This document shows positions 15,287 through 24,989 of a stretch of 64,000 nucleotides of DNA, in pieces. The DNA comes from JAFGAV01 sp041479055. Lineage in GTDB: Bacteria; Acidobacteriota; Aminicenantia; Aminicenantales; JAFGAV01. Both the position numbers and the translations under genes were made by a program. Position 1 is the first letter of the stretch. Each line of letters starts with the position of its first letter. Location of the stretch: positions 620,001 through 684,000 of the forward strand of contig OY969762.1 in the NCBI GenBank assembly GCA_963702835.1. The letters are read 5' to 3'. The notes beneath the pieces are model-generated. The model saw nothing but the letters and a program-made list of their open reading frames with translations. It had not been told where the DNA came from and made no database searches.

Positions 15287-17494
15287 TTATTTAATAAGGA
15301 AGGCTTCGGGCAGGGCTTCTTTCCAGGCCCGATATGCCTCGGCCACCGGGACCCTGACCGCTTCCCGGTCTTGATGGTGGAAGACCAGGTCCGTTCCTCC
15401 CGTCTCGCCCAGGATGACGGCCGGCACATGTTTCTTGCGGGCCAAGCCGAGGAGCTTGTCCAGGTCGTCGGGCCGTAGGCTGATAACGATCCGCGACTGC
15501 GACTCGCCGAAAAGCAGGGCGTCGGTCCGCATTTCTTCACCAAAGTCGAGGTCGCAGCCGATTTGGCGGTTGCCCAAGAAGGCGCACTCGGCCAGACAGA
15601 CGGCCAGGCCTCCTTCCGAGACATCATGGGCCGAGCGCAGCAGGCCGCGGCCGGAGGCCTCCCGGCACAGCTCCTGGAGCTTGACTTCTTCGGACAGGTC
15701 AAGCCCGGGGCAGGGCCCTTCCTCACGGCTATGAACCGCCCTCAGATATTCAGAGCCGCCCAACTCCGGCCCGTTCCGGCCCAACAGCACCACTACCTCG
15801 CCCTCGGCCTTGAAGCCGGGTGTCACCATCTTGGCCGCGTCTTCGAGGAGGCCCACCACTCCCAGCACCGGCGTGGGAAGGATGGAGGCGCCTTCCGTGT
15901 CGTTGTAGAAGCTGACGTTGCCGCCCGTTACCGGAATGCCGAAAGCCCGGCAGGCCTCGGCCATGCCCTCGATGACTTCTTTGAATTGCCACATAACCTC
16001 CGGCTTTTCCGGGTTGCCGAAATTGAGGCAGTTGGTAACGCCGATGGGCGCGGCCCCGACGCAGGCTAAGTTGCGGCAGGCCTCGGCAACGGCCAGGCGG
16101 CCTCCGGCCCGCGGGTCGAGCGCGGCGAAAGCGGCGTTCCCGTCGAGGGTCATGGCCACGGCCTTGGATGTGCCCTTGATCCTCAACACGGCCGCGTCCG
16201 CGCCCGGCAGGAGGATGGTGTTGGTCTGGACCATGTGATCGTACTGCCGAAAGACCCATTCTTTGTCGGCTATTGTCGGCGAGGCCAGCAGGCGGAGGAA
16301 GGCGGCCTTCAGGTCCGCCGGCTGGGGAAGCGACTCCCAATCGAGCCGGGGCGCCGTCCGGGCCGGGGGCTCGAACTTGCGGTTGTAAACCGGGCAGCGG
16401 TTGATGACCGCCTCGACCGGAACATCGATCTCCGTCCGGCCGCCGAAGGTCCCGACCAGACGGCCGCCCGAGGTGATCTCGCCGATGACTACGGCCTCCA
16501 GGTCCCATTTGGCGAAGACCTGGCGCACTTCCTCGACCTTGCCCTTTTCGGCCACGATGAGCATCCTCTCCTGGCTTTCGGAGAGCATGATCTCGTAGGG
16601 GGTCATACCCGCTTCTCGCTGGGGGACGAGGTCCAAGTTGAAGGAGAGGCCCAGGCCCGACTTGGCCGGGACTTCGGTCGTAGAGCAGGTCAGGCCGGCG
16701 GCGCCCATATCCTGGATGCCGACAATCAGATTTTTGTCCATGACCTCCAGGCAGGCCTCCAGCAGCAACTTCTCCTTGAAGGGGTCGCCCACCTGGACGT
16801 TGGGCCGTTTGTGCTCGGTCTCCTTGCCGAACTCGGCCGAGGCCATGGTCGCGCCGTGGATGCCGTCCCGGCCGGTCTTGGACCCCACGTACAGCACCTG
16901 GTTGCCGGGCTGTCCGGCCCGCGCATAGAAAATCTTGTCTTGGCGGGCCAAGCCCAGACAGAAGACGTTGACCAGCGGGTTCAGGGAGTAGCTCGGGTCG
17001 AAGGTGACTTCGCCGCCCACGGTCGGCACCCCGATCGAGTTGCCGTAGGAGGAAATGCCCGAGACCACACCCTCCATGATGGCCTTATTCCGGCCTGCGC
17101 CGAGCGGCCCGAAACGGAGGGAGTCCAGCAAGGCCACGGGACGTGCTCCCATGGTGAAAATGTCGCGCAGGATGCCGCCCACTCCGGTAGCCGCGCCCTG
17201 GAAAGGCTCAATGAAGGAGGGGTGGTTGTGCGACTCGATCTTAAACACCACGGCCAGGCCGTCGCCGATGTCGATGATGCCGGCGTTCTCGCCCGGCCCC
17301 TGGATGACCTGCCGGCCCTCGGTGGGGAGCTTCCGCAGATGGACCTTGGAGCTCTTGTAGCAGCAGTGCTCCGACCACATCACGGAGAAAATGCCCAGCT
17401 CGGTCCAGTTGGGCTCGCGGCCGATGAGCCGGACGATGGTCTCGTATTCCTCCAGGGTGAGGTTGTGGTCGGCCAGGATTTTAGGGTCGATCAT
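15287..17494 (-). CDS. purL: Phosphoribosylformylglycinamidine synthase, large subunit (PurL)
   Basis: ATP-dependent synthase converting FGAR to FGAM, 735 residues, the small PurL type that works with separate PurQ and PurS. Seen: EHCCYKSSKVHL and the catalytic-loop SHNHPSFIEPFQGAATGVGGI, GTFGGRTEIDVP, and the C-terminal half-repeat HDVSEGGLAVCLAE. The open frame runs on upstream to 18052, but ATG 17494 is the real start: it overlaps the purQ stop (ATGA) and matches the family N-terminus. Together PurS, PurQ and PurL make one complex. Confidence 0.95.
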   Translation of the reverse strand: MIDPKILADHNLTLEEYETIVRLIGREPNWTELGIFSVMWSEHCCYKSSKVHLRKLPTEGRQVIQGPGENAGIIDIGDGLAVVFKIESHNHPSFIEPFQGAATGVGGILRDIFTMGARPVALLDSLRFGPLGAGRNKAIMEGVVSGISSYGNSIGVPTVGGEVTFDPSYSLNPLVNVFCLGLARQDKIFYARAGQPGNQVLYVGSKTGRDGIHGATMASAEFGKETEHKRPNVQVGDPFKEKLLLEACLEVMDKNLIVGIQDMGAAGLTCSTTEVPAKSGLGLSFNLDLVPQREAGMTPYEIMLSESQERMLIVAEKGKVEEVRQVFAKWDLEAVVIGEITSGGRLVGTFGGRTEIDVPVEAVINRCPVYNRKFEPPARTAPRLDWESLPQPADLKAAFLRLLASPTIADKEWVFRQYDHMVQTNTILLPGADAAVLRIKGTSKAVAMTLDGNAAFAALDPRAGGRLAVAEACRNLACVGAAPIGVTNCLNFGNPEKPEVMWQFKEVIEGMAEACRAFGIPVTGGNVSFYNDTEGASILPTPVLGVVGLLEDAAKMVTPGFKAEGEVVVLLGRNGPELGGSEYLRAVHSREEGPCPGLDLSEEVKLQELCREASGRGLLRSAHDVSEGGLAVCLAECAFLGNRQIGCDLDFGEEMRTDALLFGESQSRIVISLRPDDLDKLLGLARKKHVPAVILGETGGTDLVFHHQDREAVRVPVAEAYRAWKEALPEAFLIK

Positions 17495-18180
17495 GGCCAG
17501 CTCTTGATCAAGCTCTCGAATATCAAGCGGCCGTCCTGGCTGCCGAAGACGGCCTCCGAGGCCCGCTCGGGATGCGGCATCAGGCCCAGGACGTTTCCCC
17601 GCCGGTTGATGATGCCGGCGATGCTGTTCAGGGCGCCGTTGACGTTGGCCTCCTCGCTCAGCCGGCCTTCCCGGTCGGAGTAGCGAAAGACGACCTGGCC
17701 GCCCTTCTCCAGCTCCTCCAGCGTCTCGGGCGGGGCGTAGTAATTCCCTTCGTAATGGGCGATGGGGAGGCGCAGGACCTGCCCCCGGCGGCCCAGCCGG
17801 GTGAAAGCCGTTCCCTCCTTCTCCAGGCGGAGATGGACGAACTGACAGAGAAATTTGAGCCGCTTGTTGCGGAGCATGGCTCCCGGCAAGAGGCCCATCT
17901 CCATGAGAATCTGGAAACCGTTGCAGATGCCCAGCACCAGCCCCCCCCGCTCGGCGAACTCGGCCACCTCGCGCATGAGTGGCGAGAAGCGGGCGATGGC
18001 GCCCGATCGGAGATAGTCGCCGTAGGAAAAACCGCCGGGCAGGATGACGCAATCCGCGCCCTGCAGGTTATGGTCCTTGTGCCAGAGGAAAACGGTATCC
18101 TGCTTTAATACGCTGTGCAGGACGTGATAAGCATCATAGTCGCAGTTGGAGCCGGGGAAGACCACTACGCCGAATTTCAC
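17491..18180 (-). CDS. purQ: Phosphoribosylformylglycinamidine synthase, glutaminase subunit (PurQ)
   Basis: Class I glutamine amidotransferase of 229 residues that feeds ammonia to PurL. The catalytic Cys is in GLVLGICNGFQIL, the oxyanion region is PGGFSYGDYLRSGA, and the His-x-Glu pair is MPHPERASE near the C-terminus. It begins 3 bp after purS and overlaps purL by 4 bp. Confidence 0.96.
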   Translation of the reverse strand: MKFGVVVFPGSNCDYDAYHVLHSVLKQDTVFLWHKDHNLQGADCVILPGGFSYGDYLRSGAIARFSPLMREVAEFAERGGLVLGICNGFQILMEMGLLPGAMLRNKRLKFLCQFVHLRLEKEGTAFTRLGRRGQVLRLPIAHYEGNYYAPPETLEELEKGGQVVFRYSDREGRLSEEANVNGALNSIAGIINRRGNVLGLMPHPERASEAVFGSQDGRLIFESLIKSWP

Positions 18181-18183
18181 GGC

Positions 18184-18429
18184 CTAGGTCTCCAGCACCT
18201 GCCAGCTGAACTTTTCGATGATGGGGTTGGCCAGGACCTTGTCGGCCAGCTCGGGGATGGCCGCCTCGGCCTGTTCCCGGCTGAGGCCCTCGACCTCGAG
18301 CTCGAAGACCTTGCCCTGCCGGGCGTTTTTGACGAAACCGTAGCCCAGAGTGTGAAGGGCGTTCATCACCGTCTGGCCCTGAGGGTCGAGCACACTGTCC
18401 TTGAAAGAGACGAGGATCCTGACTTTCAT
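18184..18429 (-). CDS. purS: Phosphoribosylformylglycinamidine synthase, PurS subunit
   Basis: Small structural subunit of 81 residues that bridges PurL and PurQ in the FGAM synthase complex. The N-terminal VLDPQGQTVMNALHTLGY stretch and GKVFELEV core are typical. It overlaps the purB end by 4 bp and is followed after 3 bp by purQ, so the subunits are made together. Confidence 0.94.
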   Translation of the reverse strand: MKVRILVSFKDSVLDPQGQTVMNALHTLGYGFVKNARQGKVFELEVEGLSREQAEAAIPELADKVLANPIIEKFSWQVLET

Positions 18430-19721
18430 GGTCCCAGCACCTTTTCGAATATAAGATCGATTTTTTCCAAATAGGGGTCTAGGGAGAAGCAGGCTTCGAC
18501 CTCGGCCGGGGAGAGAACCCGGATAATATCCGGGTCGGCCAGGGCCGTCTCCTTTAAGCTTGTCCTCTCCTCCCAGACCTTAAGGCTGATCTTTTGAACC
18601 AGTTCATAGGCCTGCTCCCGGGTCAGGTTCTTGCGGGTTAGGGCCAGGAGCAGGGCCTGGGAGAAGATGAGCCCCCCCGTGGCCTGCACGTTCTCGGCCA
18701 TGCGCTCGGGATGGACCACCCAGTGGCCGATGATGTCCGAGGCTTCGGCCAGGAGAAAGTCGGTCAGGATGAAGGAGTCCGGGAAGATGACCCGCTCGGC
18801 CGATGAATGGGAGATGTCCCGCTCATGCCACAACCCGATATTCTCAAGGCCGGCCAGGAGGTTGGAACGGATGACCCGAGCCAGTCCGGAGATGCGCTCA
18901 GCCCGCACCGGATTTTTCTTATGGGGCATAGAAGACGACCCCTTCTGGCCTCGGGTGAAGGGCTCTTCCACTTCCAGCACCTCGGTCCGCTGATGGTGCC
19001 GCAACTCGACGGCGAACTTGTCCAGGGAGGAAGCCAGCAAGGCCAGGGTGGCCAGGACTTCGGCATGCCGGTCCCGCTGCAGGACTTGGGTTGAGACCGG
19101 GGCCGGCTGGAGGCCGAGTTTGGCCAGGGCGATCTCCTCCACCCGAGGGTCGAGATGGATGTAGGTGCCGACCGAGCCTGAAATACGGCCGACGCTGATT
19201 GTTTGGAGGGCGGCTTCAAGGCGCGTCAGGTGACGCTTCATCTCCTCATACCAGACCAGGAGCTTGACTCCGAAGGTGATGGGCTCGGCATGCACGCCGT
19301 GCGTCCGGCCGACCATGACCGTCCTCTTGTGGCGGACGGCCTGCTCGCGGATGATGTCGCGGAGCGCGGCGGCTTGGCCCTGGATCTTCTGCAGGGACTC
19401 CTTGATGAGCAGGCTGAGGGCCGTATCCACGACGTCGTAAGAGGTCAGGCCCAGATGGATGTAGCGGGACTCCACGCCGACATGCTCGGCCAGACAGGTC
19501 AGGAAAGCGATGACGTCGTGCTTGACCGTTAGCTCGACCTCCTCGATGCGGGCCGTGTCGAAAGCGGCTTTTTCTTCGATCGTCTTGAGTGCGGCTTTGG
19601 GAATCTGTCCCAGCTCGGCCCAAGCCTGGCAAACGGCGAGTTCTACGTCAAGCCATTTGCGGTATTTGTTTTCCTCGGACCAGACCGCCTTCATCTCCGG
19701 GCGGGAGTAGCGGTCGATCAT
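18426..19721 (-). CDS. purB: Adenylosuccinate lyase
   Basis: Fumarase-superfamily lyase of 431 residues that acts twice in purine synthesis, splitting SAICAR and adenylosuccinate to release fumarate. The signature GSSSMPHKKNPV catalytic loop is intact, as are the GRTHGVHAEPITFG and TSYDVVDTA regions. It heads the purBSQLN operon and has its own consensus promoter 30-59 bp upstream. The ECF sigma gene runs divergently from the same 100-bp gap. Confidence 0.96.
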   Translation of the reverse strand: MIDRYSRPEMKAVWSEENKYRKWLDVELAVCQAWAELGQIPKAALKTIEEKAAFDTARIEEVELTVKHDVIAFLTCLAEHVGVESRYIHLGLTSYDVVDTALSLLIKESLQKIQGQAAALRDIIREQAVRHKRTVMVGRTHGVHAEPITFGVKLLVWYEEMKRHLTRLEAALQTISVGRISGSVGTYIHLDPRVEEIALAKLGLQPAPVSTQVLQRDRHAEVLATLALLASSLDKFAVELRHHQRTEVLEVEEPFTRGQKGSSSMPHKKNPVRAERISGLARVIRSNLLAGLENIGLWHERDISHSSAERVIFPDSFILTDFLLAEASDIIGHWVVHPERMAENVQATGGLIFSQALLLALTRKNLTREQAYELVQKISLKVWEERTSLKETALADPDIIRVLSPAEVEACFSLDPYLEKIDLIFEKVLGP

Positions 19722-19750
19722 GGGCGAGAATCCTTTTGGAGGAAGACCCC

Positions 19751-19780
19751 ATCATAGCAGCAAGCCCTTCGGCCTGTCAA
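19751..19780 (-). promoter_or_regulatory. Promoter of the purBSQLN operon
   Basis: On the minus strand TTGACA (19780-19775) and TATGAT (19756-19751) are 18 bp apart, 30 bp from the purB ATG at 19721. A plus-strand TATAAT at 19804-19809 in the same gap probably serves the divergent sigma gene, though no good -35 box accompanies it. Confidence 0.65.
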
Positions 19781-19823
19781 TTTTCCTTTAGCTAAGCTTG
19801 GCCTATAATTGTTGTCTAATCCC

Positions 19824-20423
19824 ATGAAAAGACGTATGGATGAATCGAGCGATGAGCAGCTTGTCGAGCGGGCCCAGGGCGGCCGGATGGACGCTTTTGC
19901 CGAATTGGCCCAGCGCTACCAACAGCGCATTTACCACACTATCTTCGGTTTTGCCAAAAACCATTTGGATGCGGACGACCTAACCCAGGAGACCTTTATG
20001 GCGGCTTTCAAGTCCTTAGACGGGTTCCGGGGGCAGTCGTCCTTCTTTACCTGGATCTATCGCATTGCCGTCAACCGGACGCTCAATCACTTGAAGAAAC
20101 AACGCCGGGAAAAAGACCGAGAAGAGCTGACTGACAACATCCAGCCGGCTGAAGAGAGGGGGCCGGCCTCCCGTTCCCCGGAGCTGAACTCCCTGGCCGG
20201 GGAGCTGCGGCAGAAGATCGAGGAGGCCATCGAGGCCCTGCCGCTGCTCTACAGGGCGCCGGTCCAGCTTGTCCTTTTCCAGGGTTTGAGTCACGGCCAG
20301 GCGGCCCGCCTGCTGCGCTGCTCGGAGAACACCGTCTCCTGGCGGATGTTCAAAGCGCGCAAGATGATCCAAGACAGGATGAGGCCCTACCTGAAGGTGG
20401 AGGAGAGCCATGAGATGCGCTAA
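19824..20423 (+). CDS. RNA polymerase ECF-type sigma factor (SigE/RpoE-like)
   Basis: Sigma70-family factor of about 199 residues. Region 2 is visible as DEQLVERAQGGRMDAFAELAQRY and HLDADDLTQETFMAAFKSLD (positions about 10-70), with the RGQSSFFTWIYRIAVN segment. Region 4 ends with LSHGQAARLLRCSENTVSWRM. ATG 19824 lies 15 bp past a TATAAT box, leaving a very short leader; an ATG at 19836 and a TTG at 19809 are alternatives. It overlaps the anti-sigma gene by 14 bp, the usual arrangement for a membrane-controlled envelope stress factor. Confidence 0.92.
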   Translation: MKRRMDESSDEQLVERAQGGRMDAFAELAQRYQQRIYHTIFGFAKNHLDADDLTQETFMAAFKSLDGFRGQSSFFTWIYRIAVNRTLNHLKKQRREKDREELTDNIQPAEERGPASRSPELNSLAGELRQKIEEAIEALPLLYRAPVQLVLFQGLSHGQAARLLRCSENTVSWRMFKARKMIQDRMRPYLKVEESHEMR

Positions 20424-21003
20424 GTATGAACGATGGATTTCGGATAGGCTGGACGGCGCTCTGTCCGGGGAGAAAGGGAAGAAGCTTGAGGCCCATTTGG
20501 GTACCTGCCTTTCCTGCCGGACTTTCAGCCGGGCGGCCCAGCGGGTCCAACAGGAAGCTAAGGCTATTCCGGCCGGGTCTGTGCCGGAGGGCTACTGGGA
20601 AGAATCTTTAAACAGGCTGAGAACGAAACTGGCCGCCCTGAGCCCCCGGGCGGAGAAAAAACCTCTTTTCGGCTTAGGCTGGAAATGGGCCTTCGTCGCC
20701 GCGCCCCTGATCCTGCTGGCCGTGGCCGGCGGCATCTTTTTCTTCCCCCGTCCCGCCGCAACGGCGGCCGACTATTATTTGAACGACCACGAAACGCTCG
20801 GCCTGATCTACTCCGAAATCAGCGACAGCCCGGAGCTGGAGAGGGCCTTCAACCAGGTCTTGGAGTCCTCCATCCAGGATAATTTGGGAGGAGAGGGCGA
20901 GGTCCGGGAAAGCCACTTGGAGAATCCGCTCCTCTACCGGGTCGTTTCCGATGAGGAGATGGCCTTTCTTCTTGAGGAATTGAAAAAAGAGATCAAGTCC
21001 TAG
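20410..21003 (+). CDS. Membrane-anchored anti-sigma factor with zinc-finger-like N-terminus
   Basis: Protein of 197 residues. The N-terminus has a Cys3 then HLGTCLSC pattern, typical of putative zinc-finger anti-sigma domains that hold an ECF sigma inactive. One transmembrane helix (WAFVAAPLILLAVAGGIFFF, near 94-113) separates it from a periplasmic part of about 80 residues. It overlaps the sigma gene by 14 bp, supporting a sigma/anti-sigma pair. The inducing signal is unknown, but the next gene encodes a Spy-like periplasmic protein. Confidence 0.88.
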   Translation: MRCAKYERWISDRLDGALSGEKGKKLEAHLGTCLSCRTFSRAAQRVQQEAKAIPAGSVPEGYWEESLNRLRTKLAALSPRAEKKPLFGLGWKWAFVAAPLILLAVAGGIFFFPRPAATAADYYLNDHETLGLIYSEISDSPELERAFNQVLESSIQDNLGGEGEVRESHLENPLLYRVVSDEEMAFLLEELKKEIKS

Positions 21004-21022
21004 AAGGCAAAGGAGAACACCG

Positions 21023-21547
21023 ATGAACAACAAAGCTTCCTTGGCTCTGGCCATAGCCCTGCTGGCCGTTTTTCCCCTGGCCGCTTTAGCCCAGGAGGAA
21101 CCGGCCGCACCGGCTCCCCAATCGCGGACGGAGGAGAACCTCGTCGCTTTTAAGCTGCTGCGCATGACCCAGGTGCTGGAATTGACCGAAGAGCAAACGA
21201 CCAAGGTCTATCCCGCCGTCATGCGTTTGGAAAAAGAGAAGCACGCGATTATGAAGGACCTGAACACGGAGATGCGCAGCCTGCGTGAACTGCTCCGGGC
21301 GGAGAAGCCCGAGGAGTCCAAAATCCTGGCGGCCGTGGATAACATCAACAAAATGCGTCAGATGGTCCGGCACAAGGATGAAGAGCTTGAGCAGTTTCTG
21401 AGAAAGAACCTGACCGTGGCCCAGTACGCCAAATACACTCTTTTTATGGTTGATTTCTACCGCGGGTTGAGCGAATCGCTCGACAGGGCGCGCAGGTTTC
21501 GGGACCAAAACCTGAGGAAAAAAGAGTTGGAGAGGCTTCCCCATTGA
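21023..21547 (+). CDS. Periplasmic Spy/CpxP-like (LTxxQ-type) stress protein
   Basis: Exported protein of 174 residues. A signal peptide (SLALAIALLAVFPLAALA, cleavage after ALA) leads into a helical, charged mature domain with LELTEEQTTKVYPAVMRLE, which resembles the LTxxQ repeats of Spy/CpxP chaperones. It lies 19 bp after the anti-sigma gene and is probably co-transcribed with it, so it may act as a sensor or effector of the same envelope response. The family call is by pattern only. Confidence 0.65.
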   Translation: MNNKASLALAIALLAVFPLAALAQEEPAAPAPQSRTEENLVAFKLLRMTQVLELTEEQTTKVYPAVMRLEKEKHAIMKDLNTEMRSLRELLRAEKPEESKILAAVDNINKMRQMVRHKDEELEQFLRKNLTVAQYAKYTLFMVDFYRGLSESLDRARRFRDQNLRKKELERLPH

Positions 21548-21647
21548 ATTCTTTACAAATTGCCGGTTTTTTGATATAGTCAATTTGTCATTGTGCCCGG
21601 CCAGTCTGGGATACGGGGTTCCGTTTTCCAGGGTTGGAATATTTTTC

Positions 21648-21677
21648 TTGACAAATTATTGATTTTTAAACTAATAT
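21648..21677 (+). promoter_or_regulatory. Promoter of the tRNA-tuf transcript
   Basis: TTGACA at 21648-21653 and TAATAT at 21672-21677 are 18 bp apart in an AT-rich stretch, 91 bp upstream of the first tRNA. The rest of the 221-bp gap after the Spy-like gene shows no gene. Confidence 0.65.
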
Positions 21678-21768
21678 AAGCAAGGAGTTTTTTATTCCAT
21701 TTTTTTTATTCTTCTCCTCTTTTTTCCCGTATACCGAGCAAAAAGAGAGATTCCAGAGGAGATTTTGC

Positions 21769-21844
21769 GCCAGCGTAGCTCAGCAGGTAGAGCGGCTGAT
21801 TTGTAATCAGCGGGTCGGGGGTTCGAATCCCTTCGCTGGCTCCA
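21769..21844 (+). tRNA. tRNA-Thr (anticodon TGT)
   Basis: Acceptor arms GCCAGCG/CGCTGGC close, the D arm is AGCTC...GAGC, the anticodon loop TTTGTAA reads TGT, the T arm has GGTTCGAATCC, and CCA is encoded. It is first of four tRNAs before tuf, matching E. coli thrU. Confidence 0.97.
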
Positions 21845-21869
21845 ACGAAGCGGATTGGGCGTCAGGGCT

Positions 21870-21952
21870 GGGCAGGTACCAAAGTGGCCAAATGGGGCGG
21901 GCTGTAAACCCGCTGCGGAAACGCTTCGGAGGTTCGAATCCTTCCCTGCCCA
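21870..21952 (+). tRNA. tRNA-Tyr (anticodon GTA)
   Basis: Acceptor GGGCAGG/CCTGCCC closes with A as discriminator. The anticodon loop CTGTAAA reads GTA, and a long variable arm marks a class II tRNA. CCA is not encoded, so it must be added after transcription. Corresponds to E. coli tyrU by order. Confidence 0.96.
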
Positions 21953-21956
21953 TTGA

Positions 21957-22032
21957 GCGGGAATAGCTCAGTTGGTAGAGCGTCGGCCTTCCAAGCCGTC
22001 GGTCGCGGGTTCGAGTCCCGTTTCCCGCTCCA
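21957..22032 (+). tRNA. tRNA-Gly (anticodon TCC)
   Basis: Acceptor GCGGGAA/TTCCCGC closes, the loop CTTCCAA reads TCC, the T arm is intact and CCA is encoded. The outermost anticodon-stem pair appears to be a T-T mismatch. Corresponds to E. coli glyT by order. Confidence 0.96.
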
Positions 22033-22047
22033 TCATCGGTCCTGCGG

Positions 22048-22120
22048 GCCCACGTAGCTCAGTTGGTAGAGCACGTCCTTGGTAAGGACGGGGTCACCAG
22101 TTCGATCCTGGTCGTGGGCT
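22048..22120 (+). tRNA. tRNA-Thr (anticodon GGT)
   Basis: Acceptor GCCCACG/CGTGGGC closes, the loop TTGGTAA reads GGT and the T arm GTTCGATCC is present. CCA is not encoded. It lies 45 bp before tuf, as thrT lies before tufB in E. coli. Confidence 0.96.
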
Positions 22121-22165
22121 TAAAAAATTTTCGGCTGGCCGAAACATAAACAGGAGGTCACAGCG

Positions 22166-23364
<1,199 letters not shown>

Positions 23365-23443
23365 GGAAAATGAGGGACTATGATCCAAATTTTGCTGAAT
23401 TTGGTTCGGCCCCCTGGCTTTGAAGGATAGGCAAGGATAGGCT

Positions 23444-23593
23444 ATGAGAGAGCAAATTTTAATGGCCTGCTCGGTGTGCAAACGCCGGAACTATTCCAAC
23501 ACGCGCAATAAAAAGAACCAGGCGGAGAAGATGGAACTAAAAAAGTTCTGCCCTTTCTGCCGGAAGCATACCGTCCATAAAGAAGTGAAATAG
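23444..23593 (+). CDS. rpmG: Large ribosomal subunit protein bL33
   Basis: Protein of 49 residues in the zinc-binding form: CSVC near residue 9 and CPFC near residue 37, with RNYSNTRNKKNQAEKMELKKF between (positions 16-36). It lies between tuf and tRNA-Trp, a common place for rpmG just before secE-nusG. The ribosome site is a weak AAGGAT. Confidence 0.93.
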   Translation: MREQILMACSVCKRRNYSNTRNKKNQAEKMELKKFCPFCRKHTVHKEVK

Positions 23594-23629
23594 GCTGAGG
23601 AACCCGTCGAGGAGGATACGCGAGAGGGT

Positions 23630-23706
<77 letters not shown>

Positions 23707-23791
23707 GTCCTGAAGCCGGCCCCGTCGAGGAGCCGGCCGGGTAGAGCCCCTGCGGACAGGACGGATGAGATTTTTCGGGTGAGAAGGTGAC

Positions 23792-24010
23792 ATGATGAAC
23801 GGAAAGAAAAAGGTTTGGTATAAGCGCTTCTTCTCCTTCCTGAAGGAGGTCAGGGCCGAGCTGAAAAAAGTCACCTGGCCTTCGCGCCGGGAGACGGCCA
23901 ACACGACCCTAGTGGTCATCCTGTCCGTCTTTTTCTTCGGGTTCTACTTGTTTTTCATGGATATCATTTTTTCCCGGCTCATCGACCTGGTCAGGAGCCT
24001 GAAGAGGTGA
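23792..24010 (+). CDS. secE: Preprotein translocase subunit SecE
   Basis: Small membrane subunit of 72 residues of the SecYEG channel. The conserved amphipathic helix EVRAELKKVTWPSRRET precedes a single membrane span (VVILSVFFFGFYLFFMDIIF). It has the short one-helix form. Start ATG 23792 or 23795. It touches nusG directly, the standard secE-nusG pair; its partner secY is at 48.7 kb. Confidence 0.95.
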   Translation: MMNGKKKVWYKRFFSFLKEVRAELKKVTWPSRRETANTTLVVILSVFFFGFYLFFMDIIFSRLIDLVRSLKR

Positions 24011-24549
24011 TGGCGGCCATGGCTAAGAACTGGTATATCGTTCATACCTACTCGGGGTTCGAGGACTTCGTCCGGGAGTCCATCATGCAGCGGGCGGCCG
24101 AGTTGGGAATTACCGACGAGATTGGACAGATCATCATCCCTAAAGAGAACGTGGTCGAGATCAAGGCCGGCAAGAAAGTCGTTTCGGCCAAGAGGTCTTA
24201 TCCCGGCTACATTCTCGTCGAGATGGAGATGTCGGATGAGAATTGGCACATCATCCGCGAGACGCCCAAGGTGACCGGGTTTGTCGGCTCGGGCAAAAAG
24301 CCCTCGCCCTTGAGCAAAGCCGAGGTCAAGCAAATCGTAACCCAGATGGAGACGACATCGGAAAAGCCCAAGCCCAAGCACGCCATCGTCAAGGGTGAAG
24401 CGGTGCGGATCGTGGACGGCCCGTTCTTCAACTTCAACGGGATCGTGGAGGAGGTCAATAGCGAACGAAGCACCCTCAAGGTCATGGTGACCATCTTCGG
24501 CCGGTCCACGCCCGTCGAGCTCGAATTCCTGCAGGTGGAAAAAATCTAG
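24010..24549 (+). CDS. nusG: Transcription termination/antitermination factor NusG
   Basis: About 179 residues. The NGN domain begins WYIVHTYSGFEDFV and contains SYPGYILVEMEM; the C-terminal KOW domain has GEAVRIVDGPFFNFNGIVEEV. NusG binds RNA polymerase and couples it to Rho or the ribosome. ATG 24010 overlaps the secE stop (TGATG); GTG 24007 and ATG 24019 are alternatives, and the last gives the familiar MAKNWY start. No large insertion is seen. Confidence 0.95.
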   Translation: MAAMAKNWYIVHTYSGFEDFVRESIMQRAAELGITDEIGQIIIPKENVVEIKAGKKVVSAKRSYPGYILVEMEMSDENWHIIRETPKVTGFVGSGKKPSPLSKAEVKQIVTQMETTSEKPKPKHAIVKGEAVRIVDGPFFNFNGIVEEVNSERSTLKVMVTIFGRSTPVELEFLQVEKI

Positions 24550-24557
24550 GAGGCTCC

Positions 24558-24989
24558 ATGTCCAAAGAAGTTGTGGCCAAGATTAAACTCCAGATCGTAG
24601 CCGGACAGGCCAGCCCCGCCCCGCCGGTCGGGCCGGCCTTGGGCCAGCACGGGGTCAACATCATGGAATTCGTCAGGCAGTTCAACGAGAAGACAAGCAA
24701 GATGGAAGAGGGGATGATCGTTCCGGTGGAGATCACCGTCTTCAAAGATAAAAAGTTTACCTTCGTCCTGAGAACCCCTCCCGCTTCTTATCTGTTAAAA
24801 AAAGCGGCCGGCATCGCCAAGGGCTCAGCCGCGCCCAACAAGGACAAAGTGGGCAAAGTCACGCGGAAGCAGATTGAAGACATCGCCCGATTGAAGATGC
24901 CCGACTTAAACGCCAATACCCTTGAAGGGGCGGTCAGGATCGTCGAGGGAACAGCCAAGAACATGGGACTGGAGATCATCAGTGGCTAA
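24558..24989 (+). CDS. rplK: Large ribosomal subunit protein uL11
   Basis: Protein of 143 residues that binds the GTPase-associated centre of 23S rRNA. GQASPAPPVGPALGQHGVNIMEF near the N-terminus is the diagnostic stretch (positions 15-37), and the C-terminal RNA-binding domain ends AKNMGLEI. A ribosome site AGGAGG lies 5 bases before ATG. It overlaps rplA by 8 bp. Confidence 0.97.
   Translation: MSKEVVAKIKLQIVAGQASPAPPVGPALGQHGVNIMEFVRQFNEKTSKMEEGMIVPVEITVFKDKKFTFVLRTPPASYLLKKAAGIAKGSAAPNKDKVGKVTRKQIEDIARLKMPDLNANTLEGAVRIVEGTAKNMGLEIISG

Noticed and set aside
16235..17683. Plus-strand 482-codon open frame opposite purL
   Set aside because: Composition is that of a shadow frame; purL and purQ on the other strand explain the region fully.
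15287..18052. A 921-codon reading of purL starting at 18052
   Set aside because: The first ~186 codons read the purQ region out of frame and are Arg/Pro-rich. The family N-terminus starts at ATG 17494, which overlaps the purQ stop.
23365..23443. CCAAAT...ATTTGG hairpin and the repeated AAGGATAGG before rpmG as a terminator or riboswitch
   Set aside because: The stem is short, no U-run follows and rpmG lies directly downstream, so there is too little to call.
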